Origin: a virus
Direction: 5' to 3' (one strand)
IMG/VR virus record: IMGVR_UViG_3300032173_000014
Coordinates: 1 to 42,116 of that record
Length of the DNA: 42,116 bases
Part shown: positions 15,848 through 24,567 of the stretch, piece by piece
How positions within the stretch are numbered: position 1 is the stretch's first letter
Layout of the letters: every line of letters starts with the position of its first letter
Notes under the pieces: model-generated
Told to the model about the DNA's origin: nothing
Database searches by the model: none
What the model saw: only the letters and a program-made list of their open reading frames with translations
Translations under genes and position numbers: made by a program

Positions 15848-17380
15848 TTACTTTTGGGTCAGGCCGAGCATGATGCGGGCCACGTCGGGGTTAATTCCGA
15901 GCCGGGCGCATTGCGCGACGGCGGCTTCGGCGGAGAAGTTCAGCGCCCCGGCGACGGCATCTTTCGGGTCGTCGCTGAGTCCTCTGGTCAGGGCGGCAGT
16001 CAGAGCGGGGGCGGTGGTTTTGGGGGTGGACAGCACCACGGCCTTGATTGCGCCAACTACGGCGGGATTGCCTTGGCAGGCGTTGAATTGGGCGTTCACT
16101 TCGTGCGCGCTGAATTGGTGCCCTTCTTTAATTGCGCCATCAACGAACTTGGTGAAGTCGGCGTGGGCGGCTTCGGAGGCAAATCTGGCGATGGCCTCGC
16201 TTTGCATCACGGTGACTTCCTCCAGACGCGCAATCTTGGCCGCATAGTTCTGTTCGTCTTCCGTCGGCTTTTCGTTCGGTAGCACAGCGTTGGATTCATC
16301 TTTGCGTTCCGGGATGTCCTTGAGGGCCTCCTCAGCATCGCCGTCATATGTGAGATGCCATTTGCCTTTCATATCCCGATTTTTGTAAATGGTCGACTTC
16401 TTTCGTGGTTTGGCGGCGTAGTCTTTGTCGCTGTGCGCATCATCGCGTTGGGCGGCAATAGCCTTGATCGCATCTCCGGTGTTTTTGCCGGACATGGGAT
16501 GCCCGGCAAAATCAGCGTCGGCTTTGTCCTCCTTGTGGGCCTCGTCCCAATCCTTGCGGGCTTCGGCGATTTTCTTTTCGCTCTCCGGCTCACCCGCCTC
16601 CGCCGCGGCGTAAGCGGCCATAAGCTTTTCGGTGGCGGCGCGTTTCTGAGGGTAGTTGTTCATGGTGGGACTCCGCAAGGGTTGCAACTGTGAAGGTTCG
16701 GTGCTGAAACACACCATTGTTTCGGACGCTGCGTAACGGACTTCCGTGTTTGGTAGGTGGGACAGAGCCGGAGCATGAGCGCCCAGGAGGGCCAGATGCC
16801 CGATGCGCTCGTTCAGGTTGCCGGCGTCGGCCACAATTCCAGGTGACAAACCGATAATTTTGGCTTGGGCCCAAGCGTCGGCGATATCGGCTTGCAGCCC
16901 CACGATATCGCATTCGTAAGTGTTTGGATCACCGCTGACGGCACGATATCTGATGGCTTTGCCAAATGCGGGCTTGAACTCGCCACCTTTGGTCGGATGA
17001 TCCAGCACCACGCCCGTGGCCCGACCGCATGTGGCATATTCGGCATTGGTGTTTTGCGCGATTTTTTGGATGCGTTTCAGGTCAAGGATGCTGTTCGGGT
17101 CGCTCCCCTTGATGGCGTTGGGATACAGCATGGGAACCCCGCGCACAACGAACGTTCCATCCGGTTGCTTTTCCAGTTTACGCACGTTGACCTTGCCGGT
17201 CAGATTCGGGCCGAGTTGTTTCCAGCCGTCGACGGTTTCGTACCATCCCGCCCGCTGGACATCGCGCCACGCCTGTTTTTCCACTTCCGCGGGTGCCAAA
17301 CCTTCATCCCGGTAACGCTTACCAGCGTCGGTATAAATGGTTTGCACAGCGTCAGGCATAGCGGCGGACGACAGATTCAT
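15848..17380 (-). CDS. Prohead protease/scaffold, Mu I-like, with ChaB-like N-terminus
   Basis: 510 residues. Residues about 8-50 (MPDAVQTIYTDAGKRYRDEG, a later AWRDVQ, then W) resemble the ChaB domain found at the front of some phage head proteases. Residues about 65-215 form the protease core: GVPMLYPNAIKG, then VLDHPT, and after GLSPG the region LNERIGHLALLGAHAPAL, which fits Mu I-type serine proteases. Residues about 240-390 are highly charged and helical, a built-in scaffold, and the C-terminal 110 residues form a helical domain. No good ribosome-binding site is seen at the ATG; a second ATG lies seven codons in. Confidence 0.8.
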   Translation of the reverse strand: MNLSSAAMPDAVQTIYTDAGKRYRDEGLAPAEVEKQAWRDVQRAGWYETVDGWKQLGPNLTGKVNVRKLEKQPDGTFVVRGVPMLYPNAIKGSDPNSILDLKRIQKIAQNTNAEYATCGRATGVVLDHPTKGGEFKPAFGKAIRYRAVSGDPNTYECDIVGLQADIADAWAQAKIIGLSPGIVADAGNLNERIGHLALLGAHAPALSHLPNTEVRYAASETMVCFSTEPSQLQPLRSPTMNNYPQKRAATEKLMAAYAAAEAGEPESEKKIAEARKDWDEAHKEDKADADFAGHPMSGKNTGDAIKAIAAQRDDAHSDKDYAAKPRKKSTIYKNRDMKGKWHLTYDGDAEEALKDIPERKDESNAVLPNEKPTEDEQNYAAKIARLEEVTVMQSEAIARFASEAAHADFTKFVDGAIKEGHQFSAHEVNAQFNACQGNPAVVGAIKAVVLSTPKTTAPALTAALTRGLSDDPKDAVAGALNFSAEAAVAQCARLGINPDVARIMLGLTQK

Positions 17381-17468
17381 AAAACTTAAACTAGACTAAG
17401 CCTAAGCGACTTACAAAAAAATGGGCTTACTAATTGACGCTGTATAATAGAAACACTAAAGTTGAATT
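17381..17468. promoter_or_regulatory. Divergent intergenic region with candidate + strand promoter
   Basis: This AT-richer 88-bp gap separates the - strand head operon from the + strand glycan cassette. A perfect TATAAT lies at 17443-17448 on the + strand, about 20 nt before the HTH gene. A TTGACG sits only 3 nt upstream of it, too close to be its -35, and nothing better is at 16-18 nt. CTAAG is directly repeated near 17397-17406, a possible operator. Confidence 0.3.
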
Positions 17469-17702
17469 ATGGAATCCATAGACATAACCTCGGTATCGTC
17501 ACCCCAGGTCGGAACCGTTCCCCAATTATTAACGGTCGGTTTAATTGCCCGGCGGTTTAATTCCACGATTGCCAAAGTGCAATATGTGATTAAATCCCGC
17601 CGTATCGTACCCACCGCGCGGGCGGGCAACATGTTTGTTTTTGACCCGGCGCAAGTGGAAAAAATCCGCCAGGCGTTGAACGCTATTGCCGCCCGGCATT
17701 GA
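17469..17702 (+). CDS. Small helix-turn-helix DNA-binding protein (excisionase/MerR-like)
   Basis: 77 residues. LLTVGLIARRFNSTIAKVQY, then VIKSRRIVPTAR and FVFDPAQVEKIRQAL, is the winged-HTH layout of MerR/excisionase-type proteins. It is the first gene of the + strand cassette, 10 nt before the first glycosyltransferase, so it is a natural candidate regulator of that cassette or of the divergent head operon. The ribosome-binding site is weak. Function beyond DNA binding is inference. Confidence 0.75.
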   Translation: MESIDITSVSSPQVGTVPQLLTVGLIARRFNSTIAKVQYVIKSRRIVPTARAGNMFVFDPAQVEKIRQALNAIAARH

Positions 17703-17712
17703 AAGGAACCAT

Positions 17713-18732
17713 ATGGATGCCATTTGTTTGATCGGCCATCCGTCGCATTTCGGCGGGGCCGACACGGAAGCGTTGGATGCGTTGAAGTTGTGGAGCCGCA
17801 TGGGGCTGCAAGTCCACATTCTCCCGACCGGGCCAATCTCGGACGGGCAGCGGGAATTGCACCTGGAAAAGCTTGGGTATGTCTATCATGCCGTTCGCGA
17901 TTGGCCGTCGCTTCAGGGGCTGCATGGGATTGCGTACTGCAACGAGAAGGCGTTGATCGACGCGGACACGATCCGGCGTCAGGCCCGGTCATTTACCTGG
18001 GTCGGTACGATGTGTTGGACGTGGCCGAAGTGCCTGCAAATGTCGAGCAATGGTTCCATCAGTCTTCATCTATACCAGACCCAGCATCAAATGGATGCCG
18101 TGCATCGGGAGATTTGTCAGGCCGCGCCCAAAGCTCGCGGCTTGGTGATCGTGCCCTATTTCGACGCGGACGATTTCCCGTTTGTCGATCCTGAATCACG
18201 CCCGCAAGACCGCTTCACTTTTGGGCGCATCAGTCGCCCCGATCCGGCCAAGTGGCACAAAGATCAATTCGAGATTTACCGACGTTTTGCTTCGCGGCGA
18301 CCCAAATCCGGCCTCGTGCTGGGCTGGGACACCAAACTGCGGGAAAAAGTCGGCGCGCCGCCGGAGTTCGTGAATTGCCTGCCGCCCAACGCCATCACCC
18401 GACAGGAGTTTTACCGCCGGGTATCGGTGTTGTGCCTGGCCGGTGACACGACCGAGAATCTGCCGCGCGTCGGCATGGAGGCCATGTCCAGCGGAACCTT
18501 GCTGGTGGTGGATAACCGGGGCGGATGGAAAGACGAGGTACCATCGAAATATACCGGATGGCTGTGTGACGGAACGGAGGATTTTGTCTTGCGGATGAGC
18601 GAGTGTGCCAATTATTCCAGCCGCGTGGCGGAAGGAATCAACCGGTCGCGCCAGATCGTGGCGTCCACCTGGGGCTTCGAGCAGGCAGCCGTATCATGGC
18701 GCAAAGCGTTTGATATCCTGGAGTCCATATGA
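17713..18732 (+). CDS. Glycosyltransferase, GT-B fold (GT4-like)
   Basis: 339 residues from ATG 17713 with AAAGGAA upstream; the frame is open a little further upstream. The N-terminus DAICLIGHPSHFGGADTEAL is a Rossmann strand and Gly-rich loop. The C-terminal half has TFGRISRPDPAKWHKDQFE and ENLPRVGMEAMSSGTLLVV, the nucleotide-sugar binding E-rich motif of GT-B enzymes. It would move a sugar from an activated donor to a phage or host glycan; donor and acceptor cannot be read. It overlaps the next gene by 4 nt (ATGA), so the cassette is an operon. Confidence 0.8.
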   Translation: MDAICLIGHPSHFGGADTEALDALKLWSRMGLQVHILPTGPISDGQRELHLEKLGYVYHAVRDWPSLQGLHGIAYCNEKALIDADTIRRQARSFTWVGTMCWTWPKCLQMSSNGSISLHLYQTQHQMDAVHREICQAAPKARGLVIVPYFDADDFPFVDPESRPQDRFTFGRISRPDPAKWHKDQFEIYRRFASRRPKSGLVLGWDTKLREKVGAPPEFVNCLPPNAITRQEFYRRVSVLCLAGDTTENLPRVGMEAMSSGTLLVVDNRGGWKDEVPSKYTGWLCDGTEDFVLRMSECANYSSRVAEGINRSRQIVASTWGFEQAAVSWRKAFDILESI

Positions 18733-19439
18733 TCCGTGCCTACAGCGTTTTGTACAACCGCCTCGACCTGATTGAAAAACAGGCGGAGCTTATGCGCCGG
18801 TTTGTTCCCGGCGCGCAATATGTCGCGGTCAACAACGGGCCGGATCGTCATGCCAATGCGCTGGCCCTGGAAAAAATGGGAATCCTTCACCTGGAGGTTT
18901 ATGAGGATGGCGACGGGATGCCGAGCATGAGCCACGGACGGGCGATGAACGCCGCGTGGCGTAACGCCGAAAAATGCGGCTGCGCGGCGTTGCTCTTGGA
19001 ACAGGACGTTTTTCCGATCAAGCCCATCGACCTGTCCGCGGAAGTTGCGGAGGCGTATATCTGCGGACACCTGCGCACATATGCCGAGCCGGAGAATCCC
19101 CAAAACACGGCCAGCTATTTTTTCCCCGGATTGATTTACCTCAGCCGGGCGGTGCCTTTGCCAGACCTGATCGACTTCCGCCCCGGCGCACAACATGGGA
19201 TAAGTTGCGATACCGGGGCCGCGATGGATGCCTATTTGTCGGCCAATCACGGGTTGCCGGTTAAAGAATGGGCTGAGCGGCAATGGCAGCCTGGCAAACA
19301 GTGGCACATTTATAATGATCAGTGGGTACATTTTTGGCACTCGTCGGGATGGATTGACAAGGGCCAAAAGTGGCATGAAGACATCAAGGAAGAACTGCAA
19401 CGCATAACGGATGGCGTTTACGCCGCTGGAAAGAATTGA
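18729..19439 (+). CDS. Glycosyltransferase-like protein (GT-A type)
   Basis: 236 residues. The N-terminus MIRAYSVLYNRLDLIEKQAE looks like the first strand and helix of a GT-A fold. AALLLEQDVFPI at about 86-97 holds an acidic ExD in the DxD position for metal and sugar-nucleotide binding. The last third is rich in Trp and His (QWHIYNDQWVHFWHSSGW). It starts on the ATGA overlap with the upstream gene. Family number cannot be assigned by eye; an atypical GT2-like enzyme is most likely. Confidence 0.65.
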   Translation: MIRAYSVLYNRLDLIEKQAELMRRFVPGAQYVAVNNGPDRHANALALEKMGILHLEVYEDGDGMPSMSHGRAMNAAWRNAEKCGCAALLLEQDVFPIKPIDLSAEVAEAYICGHLRTYAEPENPQNTASYFFPGLIYLSRAVPLPDLIDFRPGAQHGISCDTGAAMDAYLSANHGLPVKEWAERQWQPGKQWHIYNDQWVHFWHSSGWIDKGQKWHEDIKEELQRITDGVYAAGKN

Positions 19440-19446
19440 GGAACAC

Positions 19447-20148
19447 TTGAGCCTAAAGCTTAACATCGCGTTGTTCTGCGTCGCCACGGGCGGATATAGC
19501 GAGTATGTCCCGGCCTTGTGGGGATCGGCGTTGCGGAACTTTCTGCCCAGCCACAACCGTAAGTTGATTCTGGCAACGGACGATTTTCAGGTGGGAAAAC
19601 ACGAAGCGGACATTATAGCCATTCCTACCGAGCATCGGCCCTGGCCGTTAGCGACGTTGGGGCGCTATGCCCTGCTTACGCAAGAGTTCGCCGTCCTGCG
19701 GAGCTTTGATTATGTTTTTATGATCGACGCGGACATGAAGTTCAACAGTGTGGTAGGCGCGGAAGTGTTAGGCGAAATCGTCGCGGTACAACATCCGGGA
19801 TATGCGGGCAAACCCTGGGATACATTCCCGCTGGAATCCAATCAGCATTCCACCGCCTACCGCACGCCCCACAATTACACGACGTATTATGCGGGGGCGT
19901 TCCAGGGTGGGACTATGCGGACATATCTGGATGCCTGCGGGCGGATAGCGCGGGCGATTGCGGCGGATTCCGCGCGAAAAATTACCGCCCGCTGGCACGA
20001 TGAAAGCCATTGGAATGCCTACCTTGCCAACTTTCCGCCCGATATTATTCTCGGCCCGGAATACTGCTGGCCACAGCCCGCGGTTGACGCCGCTTTTGCG
20101 CCGCACGCTAAAATAGTTGCCTTATACAAAAAAAGGAAACCCCTGTGA
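19447..20148 (+). CDS. GT6-family glycosyltransferase (blood-group/alpha-1,3-Gal type)
   Basis: 233 residues from TTG 19447 (GAGGA four bases upstream); an ATG at 19411 is an alternative but overlaps the previous gene by 29 nt. FDYVFMIDADMKF carries a DxD (Asp94-Ala-Asp96). VAVQHPGYAG, then TTYYAGAFQGGT, ARWHDESHWNAYL and GPEYCWPQ match the order of conserved blocks in GT6 enzymes (HPG, YY-GGF-GG, WHDESHLN, PEY). GT6 enzymes transfer Gal or GalNAc in alpha-1,3 linkage with retention. Many bacterial members have NxN, while this one keeps DxD as in the animal enzymes. Confidence 0.85.
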   Translation: MSLKLNIALFCVATGGYSEYVPALWGSALRNFLPSHNRKLILATDDFQVGKHEADIIAIPTEHRPWPLATLGRYALLTQEFAVLRSFDYVFMIDADMKFNSVVGAEVLGEIVAVQHPGYAGKPWDTFPLESNQHSTAYRTPHNYTTYYAGAFQGGTMRTYLDACGRIARAIAADSARKITARWHDESHWNAYLANFPPDIILGPEYCWPQPAVDAAFAPHAKIVALYKKRKPL

Positions 20149-20780
20149 TTCCCAAAATATTTCATCGTATCTGGGTAGGTAACAACCCCATGCCCGCGGA
20201 GTTTGTAAGGTACGGGCAAGGTTGGATTGACCGGCATCCCGGCTGGGAAATGCGGTTATGGACGGATGCCAACCGCCCGCACCCATTGCGCAACGAAGCC
20301 CTGTACAGCGCGAATCGCCCCGCGGCGGAACGCTCCGACATTTTGCGCTGGGAGTTGATGCTGCAATTCGGCGGGGTGTATATCGACACGGATTTCGAGT
20401 GTATCCGCAATATCGAACCCCTGCTGGCGAATCATGCGGTATGTATGGCCCGCGAGAGTGATACATATCTGGCAAACGCCTTTCTTGCCGGCAAACCGTG
20501 GCAACCGTTGTTCCGCGTGGTTGTCGAAGCTCTCGCGGCCAAGTGGCGGCGCGACCGGAAGAACGTCTCCGCCAACTCCGGCCCGATGTTCCTCACCGCC
20601 CTGTTGAAAGAGCATCCCGAATTGGTATATCACACTATCGGTCATCGGGACGTATTCCCCGACCGTACCAACCCAGCCGCGGTTGCCGCGGCCTACGCCG
20701 TTCACCACTACGCCGCGTCCTGGGTGAACGCCGACACCTTCAGCGCGGAAAGCGGCTGGGAGCATCTTCATGGAAAATGA
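20145..20780 (+). CDS. Glycosyltransferase, GT32 type (DXD sugar-binding)
   Basis: 211 residues from GTG 20145 (AAAGGAAA upstream; overlaps the previous stop). IPKIFHRIWVGNNPMP at the N-terminus and AERSDILRWELMLQFGGVYI followed by DTD (81-83) are the signature of the DXD-containing Och1/GT32 group. NVSANSGPMFLTALL also fits the family. It would use UDP- or GDP-sugar with a metal ion. It sits in the same + strand operon as the other glycosyltransferases and overlaps the next gene by 11 nt. Confidence 0.85.
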   Translation: MIPKIFHRIWVGNNPMPAEFVRYGQGWIDRHPGWEMRLWTDANRPHPLRNEALYSANRPAAERSDILRWELMLQFGGVYIDTDFECIRNIEPLLANHAVCMARESDTYLANAFLAGKPWQPLFRVVVEALAAKWRRDRKNVSANSGPMFLTALLKEHPELVYHTIGHRDVFPDRTNPAAVAAAYAVHHYAASWVNADTFSAESGWEHLHGK

Positions 20781-21462
20781 ACAAGAGCGGTTGAGCTATG
20801 GTTCGCATGTACCGATGGTTCGGGCGGCGTTGAATGTCCTTACGCCCAGGCGCATCATTGAATGCGGCGGCGGTCGGTACAGCACGCCGGAGTTTTTGCG
20901 GTCGAACGCAAGCGTTATTCTGACCATCGAACATGACGAATCGTGGCGGGAGGAGGTCAGGAAGATCGGCGCCTCGGTAGAACCGCGTACTAATCAATGG
21001 GACTTGGAACTGTTGCCCATTCCCATCGACAATGCGACGGAGCGGCGACATATGACGGCCCAACAAGCTGACGGGTGCGACATCCCATATATCCGTCTGG
21101 CCCGGACGCTGCATTATGCGTCGGGCACCCTGCTTTTCGTGGACTGTGCCAGCGGCGCGCGGTGCGCGGCGTTAAAGGGGTTGGGGCATCTGGCCGACAT
21201 CGTGATCCTACACGACACGCAAGACGTTAATTATCAGTATTATCATTATCCGCAAGGCGTGGCCAGTCTGCCCGGCGCGTGGTGGCGTTTGCGCTATGAG
21301 ATACCCGGAGGGCAATACCCGGCGACGGATATTCTCCTGTCCGCCGGTTATCTATTTTTAACGCCGCAGTTGCGGACGGAACTGACCACAGCGCATCGGG
21401 CGTGGTGCAACCACGCGCCCATGACCTTCACGGAAATGGAACACGTCGACAATCCAAAATAA
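20770..21462 (+). CDS. Class I SAM-dependent methyltransferase-like protein
   Basis: 230 residues. RRIIECGGGRYSTPEFL (about 27-43) is a motif I-like E-x-G-x-G loop, and ILTIEHDESWREEV a motif II-like acidic strand end, both typical of class I methyltransferases. LLFVDCASGARC and IVILHDTQD are further strand-ends (the latter as in O-methyltransferases). Within a glycan operon it may cap or decorate a sugar. Catalytic residues cannot be confirmed by eye. Confidence 0.65.
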   Translation: MENEQERLSYGSHVPMVRAALNVLTPRRIIECGGGRYSTPEFLRSNASVILTIEHDESWREEVRKIGASVEPRTNQWDLELLPIPIDNATERRHMTAQQADGCDIPYIRLARTLHYASGTLLFVDCASGARCAALKGLGHLADIVILHDTQDVNYQYYHYPQGVASLPGAWWRLRYEIPGGQYPATDILLSAGYLFLTPQLRTELTTAHRAWCNHAPMTFTEMEHVDNPK

Positions 21463-21472
21463 AGGCCTACCA

Positions 21473-23305
21473 ATGCTTCCCAAGATTGATCTCATCGTCG
21501 GCATCCTCTCGGCGTCCGGTTATGACGCCCGGCGCAACGAATGCCGCGCTACGTGGATGAGCGCCCCATATGACCGCCAGCGGGTTTTGTGCTTGTTTCT
21601 CGTCGGTGATCCGAATATCCCGGCTCCGGTATGGGGAGGGGACACGCTCTGGCTCCCCTGCCCGGACGACTATCCGAGCCTGCCGCAAAAGACCAGGGCG
21701 TTCTGCCGCTGGGCGCTGAATACCTTCGATTTCGGGCACCTGTTTAAGTGTGATGATGATACATATGCCGTGCTCGATAGAATGCTGAAATACGACCATG
21801 ACGGTTCGGCTTACACGGGTCGGGATATTGGCGGTTACGCCTCGGGCGGGGCCGGATACTACCTCACGCCCCAAGCCGCGCGGATTGTGGCGGACCAAAT
21901 GACCGCGGCGACGGGGGCCGAAGACTTATTGGTCGGGCAACACCTGGCGCGGGCGGATATCAAACTGGTGGCGGACGCCCGGTTCGGATCGTGGTATGTC
22001 AAGGATGAGCAGCCGCGCCAGGGTAATGAGCTCATTACCGCCCATCCGTGCGCCCCCCGTGGCGGCGGCCCGCTGGGATTCTATCGGATGGCGGATATTC
22101 ACCGGGCATATGGCGGCATATACACCATCCCCGGCAAAGTGCCGGCGTCCGAGATCGCCCCGCCCGTGGAGGTTATTTCGCACAAGCTGGGGTTTGGCGA
22201 GTTGGGCCTGGGCGGTGATCGGGGGTTCGTGGTTGGCGGGGAAGGACGCAAGGTAAGCCCACCCAACGATGGCACCGACTGGCGGGGGTATTTTCTCATC
22301 TCCGCCCATGCCCCCAGCCAGATCGATGTAAGGCCCACGCGGGGGGCGGTGGAGGTGTTTGGCTTCCTCGATATGGCGTCCTACAGCAAGGACGGGCGCG
22401 CACAAAGCCCGGTATCTTTCGTCGTGAACGAACATACGCTCGCTATCCTGACCACCCCCACCCTTGGAACCCATCGCACGCCATCCATCCGCATCGACGG
22501 GGGCAGGCTGTCGACCATATGCGGAAACGACCACACGCGACGTTATGCGGTTTGGGCGGTGCGCACCATCGACCCCACGCCGCCGCGCATCGTCATTCCA
22601 ACCAGCGATAAGTATGGCGGGAAGGACGGCCCCCTTGCCGCCACGCTCAAGATGCTGGACAAATACTGGCCCAACCATCCTTCGGTGACGGTTATTCATT
22701 ATGGCAATCCGCCGCAAGTTGAAGGCGTTGAATTATTCGCCGCCGGTCGGCAGAACATGGTTTCCTGGGCGGACGGCCTGGTCGCCTACCTCCGGTCCAC
22801 CCCAGCGGAAACGTTCTACCTGCTGCTGGACGATTATGCCTTGTGCGCGCCGGTGCAAGACGGGAATCTCCGCTTTGCCGAAACCACGATGCACAACCGC
22901 CTGGATATCGGCTGCGTCTATTTGACCGGAATGCACCCCAATTGCCGGGAATCCTCCACCATTTCCGACCGGCTCCACACATATGCGGCATGGCCCTACG
23001 CGTTCCACCTGCAAGCGGCCCTCTGGCGGAGAACTTCATTGCTGCGGATACTATCCGCCTGCCCGGGAAAAAACGCCGGGGATACCGAGCTGGCCGGATC
23101 GGCCCACCACAACCGGGCGTTGCACCACGCGGAAATACTGGCGGGATTCATCGACGCCAACACGGGAAATCAATCACTGTTCCTGGATGAATCATCCAAA
23201 ACCAACTGGACGCTGCCATATCACAACCTGGTGCGCGGCGGGGCGGTCGATAAACGCCATACCGCCTATTTACAGGAGCATGGAATGACGGTGATTTTGG
23301 GTTAG
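21473..23305 (+). CDS. Two-domain glycosyltransferase (GT31-like plus second GT-A-like domain)
   Basis: 610 residues. The N-terminal domain has RRNECRATWM near 20-30, FKCDDDTYAVLDRML with DDD at 94-96, GYASGGAGYYLTPQAA (121-136) and EDLLVGQHLA (150-159), the block order of beta-1,3-galactosyltransferase-like GT31 enzymes. A beta-rich middle region (about 260-365) follows. A second domain starts near 368 (PPRIVIPTSDKYGGKDGP) and contains FYLLLDDYAL near 445-455, another acidic metal-binding loop. The gene ends convergently, overlapping the MuF gene by 36 nt. Bifunctional transfer is inference. Confidence 0.75.
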   Translation: MLPKIDLIVGILSASGYDARRNECRATWMSAPYDRQRVLCLFLVGDPNIPAPVWGGDTLWLPCPDDYPSLPQKTRAFCRWALNTFDFGHLFKCDDDTYAVLDRMLKYDHDGSAYTGRDIGGYASGGAGYYLTPQAARIVADQMTAATGAEDLLVGQHLARADIKLVADARFGSWYVKDEQPRQGNELITAHPCAPRGGGPLGFYRMADIHRAYGGIYTIPGKVPASEIAPPVEVISHKLGFGELGLGGDRGFVVGGEGRKVSPPNDGTDWRGYFLISAHAPSQIDVRPTRGAVEVFGFLDMASYSKDGRAQSPVSFVVNEHTLAILTTPTLGTHRTPSIRIDGGRLSTICGNDHTRRYAVWAVRTIDPTPPRIVIPTSDKYGGKDGPLAATLKMLDKYWPNHPSVTVIHYGNPPQVEGVELFAAGRQNMVSWADGLVAYLRSTPAETFYLLLDDYALCAPVQDGNLRFAETTMHNRLDIGCVYLTGMHPNCRESSTISDRLHTYAAWPYAFHLQAALWRRTSLLRILSACPGKNAGDTELAGSAHHNRALHHAEILAGFIDANTGNQSLFLDESSKTNWTLPYHNLVRGGAVDKRHTAYLQEHGMTVILG

Positions 23306-24208
23306 ACCACCGCCCCAACCCCGGTCGGGAAACTTGCCCGTCTCATAGTTCGTTTGGCTCGCCGTGTTGGGCCAGCGAATCTCCACCTTGAATTGCCCGT
23401 CCTTCGTCATCCAGCCCCGGCGGACGGCTTGGGCGAGCGTGTGGTATTGGGCGAAACATCGGCAGTTAAATCCTGCCGGGGGCGTCACCGCCGCCCACAC
23501 CGGATGATCCCGTCGGGCGATAAACCCCGCCATCGCCATATGCGTGGGGCGTACCGCCCGATCATCCCGGGTATGGTAACTGGCCATCGGGAACGCCGCG
23601 CCTACGACGGGATCAGCCAGCATCAATTGCTCGCTCAGGTTGGTGATTTCGGCGATGCTGTTCCGCCGGTGCATCTCCAGGCGGTAAATCGGCACCGGAA
23701 TATCGTCTTGGCGGTTGGGGGCCCGCCGGATGGCCGCCGTGGTGCGTATATCCCCGCCCGCGGGTTTGGACGTATCAACATGATACGATTGGTTCATTTT
23801 GAGCATGTCCCGGCGCAGGGCATCGTGGCGGCGGGATATAAAGTCCTGCTCCACCAGCGTAATAAGTCGGGCTTTGTCGATGATGATCGGTTGCGTAATC
23901 GCCAGGTGATCCTGCAACCACGGATTCGCGGCGACCAGCCGGGGGATATCCATATCAGTTTGTGTCCGGGCGTTGGCCGGCACCACCAGGCCCAAGGCCG
24001 TCGCTTGGTACCGCAACATCCCCGCCGCATGGATATCGACCAGGTGCAGCATCTGGAGGATGGATTTCTCGAATGATTCCCAAGCGGCGGTATGAACCCG
24101 GCCCTTGCGCCGCGCCGCGGTGTCCGCGATTTGCAGGTATAGTTTCCGCGTGGCGTTGAGGTGCCACACATACCACCATTCCAACCACGTGAGGGGGCGG
24201 CGCGGCAT
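23270..24208 (-). CDS. Phage head morphogenesis protein, MuF
   Basis: 312 residues from ATG 24208, 2 nt after the upstream stop; an upstream in-frame start at 24355 overlaps that gene by 145 nt and is unlikely. The C-terminal MuF core is clear: YHTRDDRAVRPTHMAM, then RDHPVWAAVTPPAGFNCRC, the H...HP...PPxxxxCRC motif of the gp7/MuF superfamily. These minor head proteins bind the portal and enter the capsid. The last 12 codons overlap, on the opposite strand, the end of the glycosyltransferase cassette. Confidence 0.85.
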   Translation of the reverse strand: MPRRPLTWLEWWYVWHLNATRKLYLQIADTAARRKGRVHTAAWESFEKSILQMLHLVDIHAAGMLRYQATALGLVVPANARTQTDMDIPRLVAANPWLQDHLAITQPIIIDKARLITLVEQDFISRRHDALRRDMLKMNQSYHVDTSKPAGGDIRTTAAIRRAPNRQDDIPVPIYRLEMHRRNSIAEITNLSEQLMLADPVVGAAFPMASYHTRDDRAVRPTHMAMAGFIARRDHPVWAAVTPPAGFNCRCFAQYHTLAQAVRRGWMTKDGQFKVEIRWPNTASQTNYETGKFPDRGWGGGLTQNHRHSMLL

Positions 24209-24210
24209 GG

Positions 24211-24567
24211 CTACGCTAATTCCGCCAGGCAGTGTCCCAGCCGATCCATATGTGCGGCCAGCGGCGCATAGTTTGCGGCGGTCAGCTTGTGATTCCCCGC
24301 CCAGGGAACCGTCACGGCGGTGGGCAACGCGCTCCAGGATTCCCAGACGGCGCACAGTCGCCGGGCATCACCCGCCAGAATCTCCCGCCGGTGTTCGGCC
24401 AGATCGCGGGCAACTTCGGCTTGTAACAGGCGCTCCTGCAGGCCCAGCACATTATCCGCGGTCTGCCGCAAATACGCCTGCATTTCGCGGTTTTGATCCT
24501 GGGGAAAGGCGGTATCCATAAACGTGGCTATGGCACGCAGTTTTTCCGGATCAATCAGGTTTTTCAT
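24211..24567 (-). CDS. Small helical hypothetical protein in head operon
   Basis: 118 residues, predicted mostly helical (LRAIATFMDTAFPQDQNREM at the front, later LQERLLQAEVARDLAEHRRE). The start overlaps the upstream stop as TGATG with AAGG upstream, so it is translationally coupled. Between portal and MuF genes, it may be a minor head, assembly or scaffold-like factor. No family recognised. Confidence 0.7.
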   Translation of the reverse strand: MKNLIDPEKLRAIATFMDTAFPQDQNREMQAYLRQTADNVLGLQERLLQAEVARDLAEHRREILAGDARRLCAVWESWSALPTAVTVPWAGNHKLTAANYAPLAAHMDRLGHCLAELA

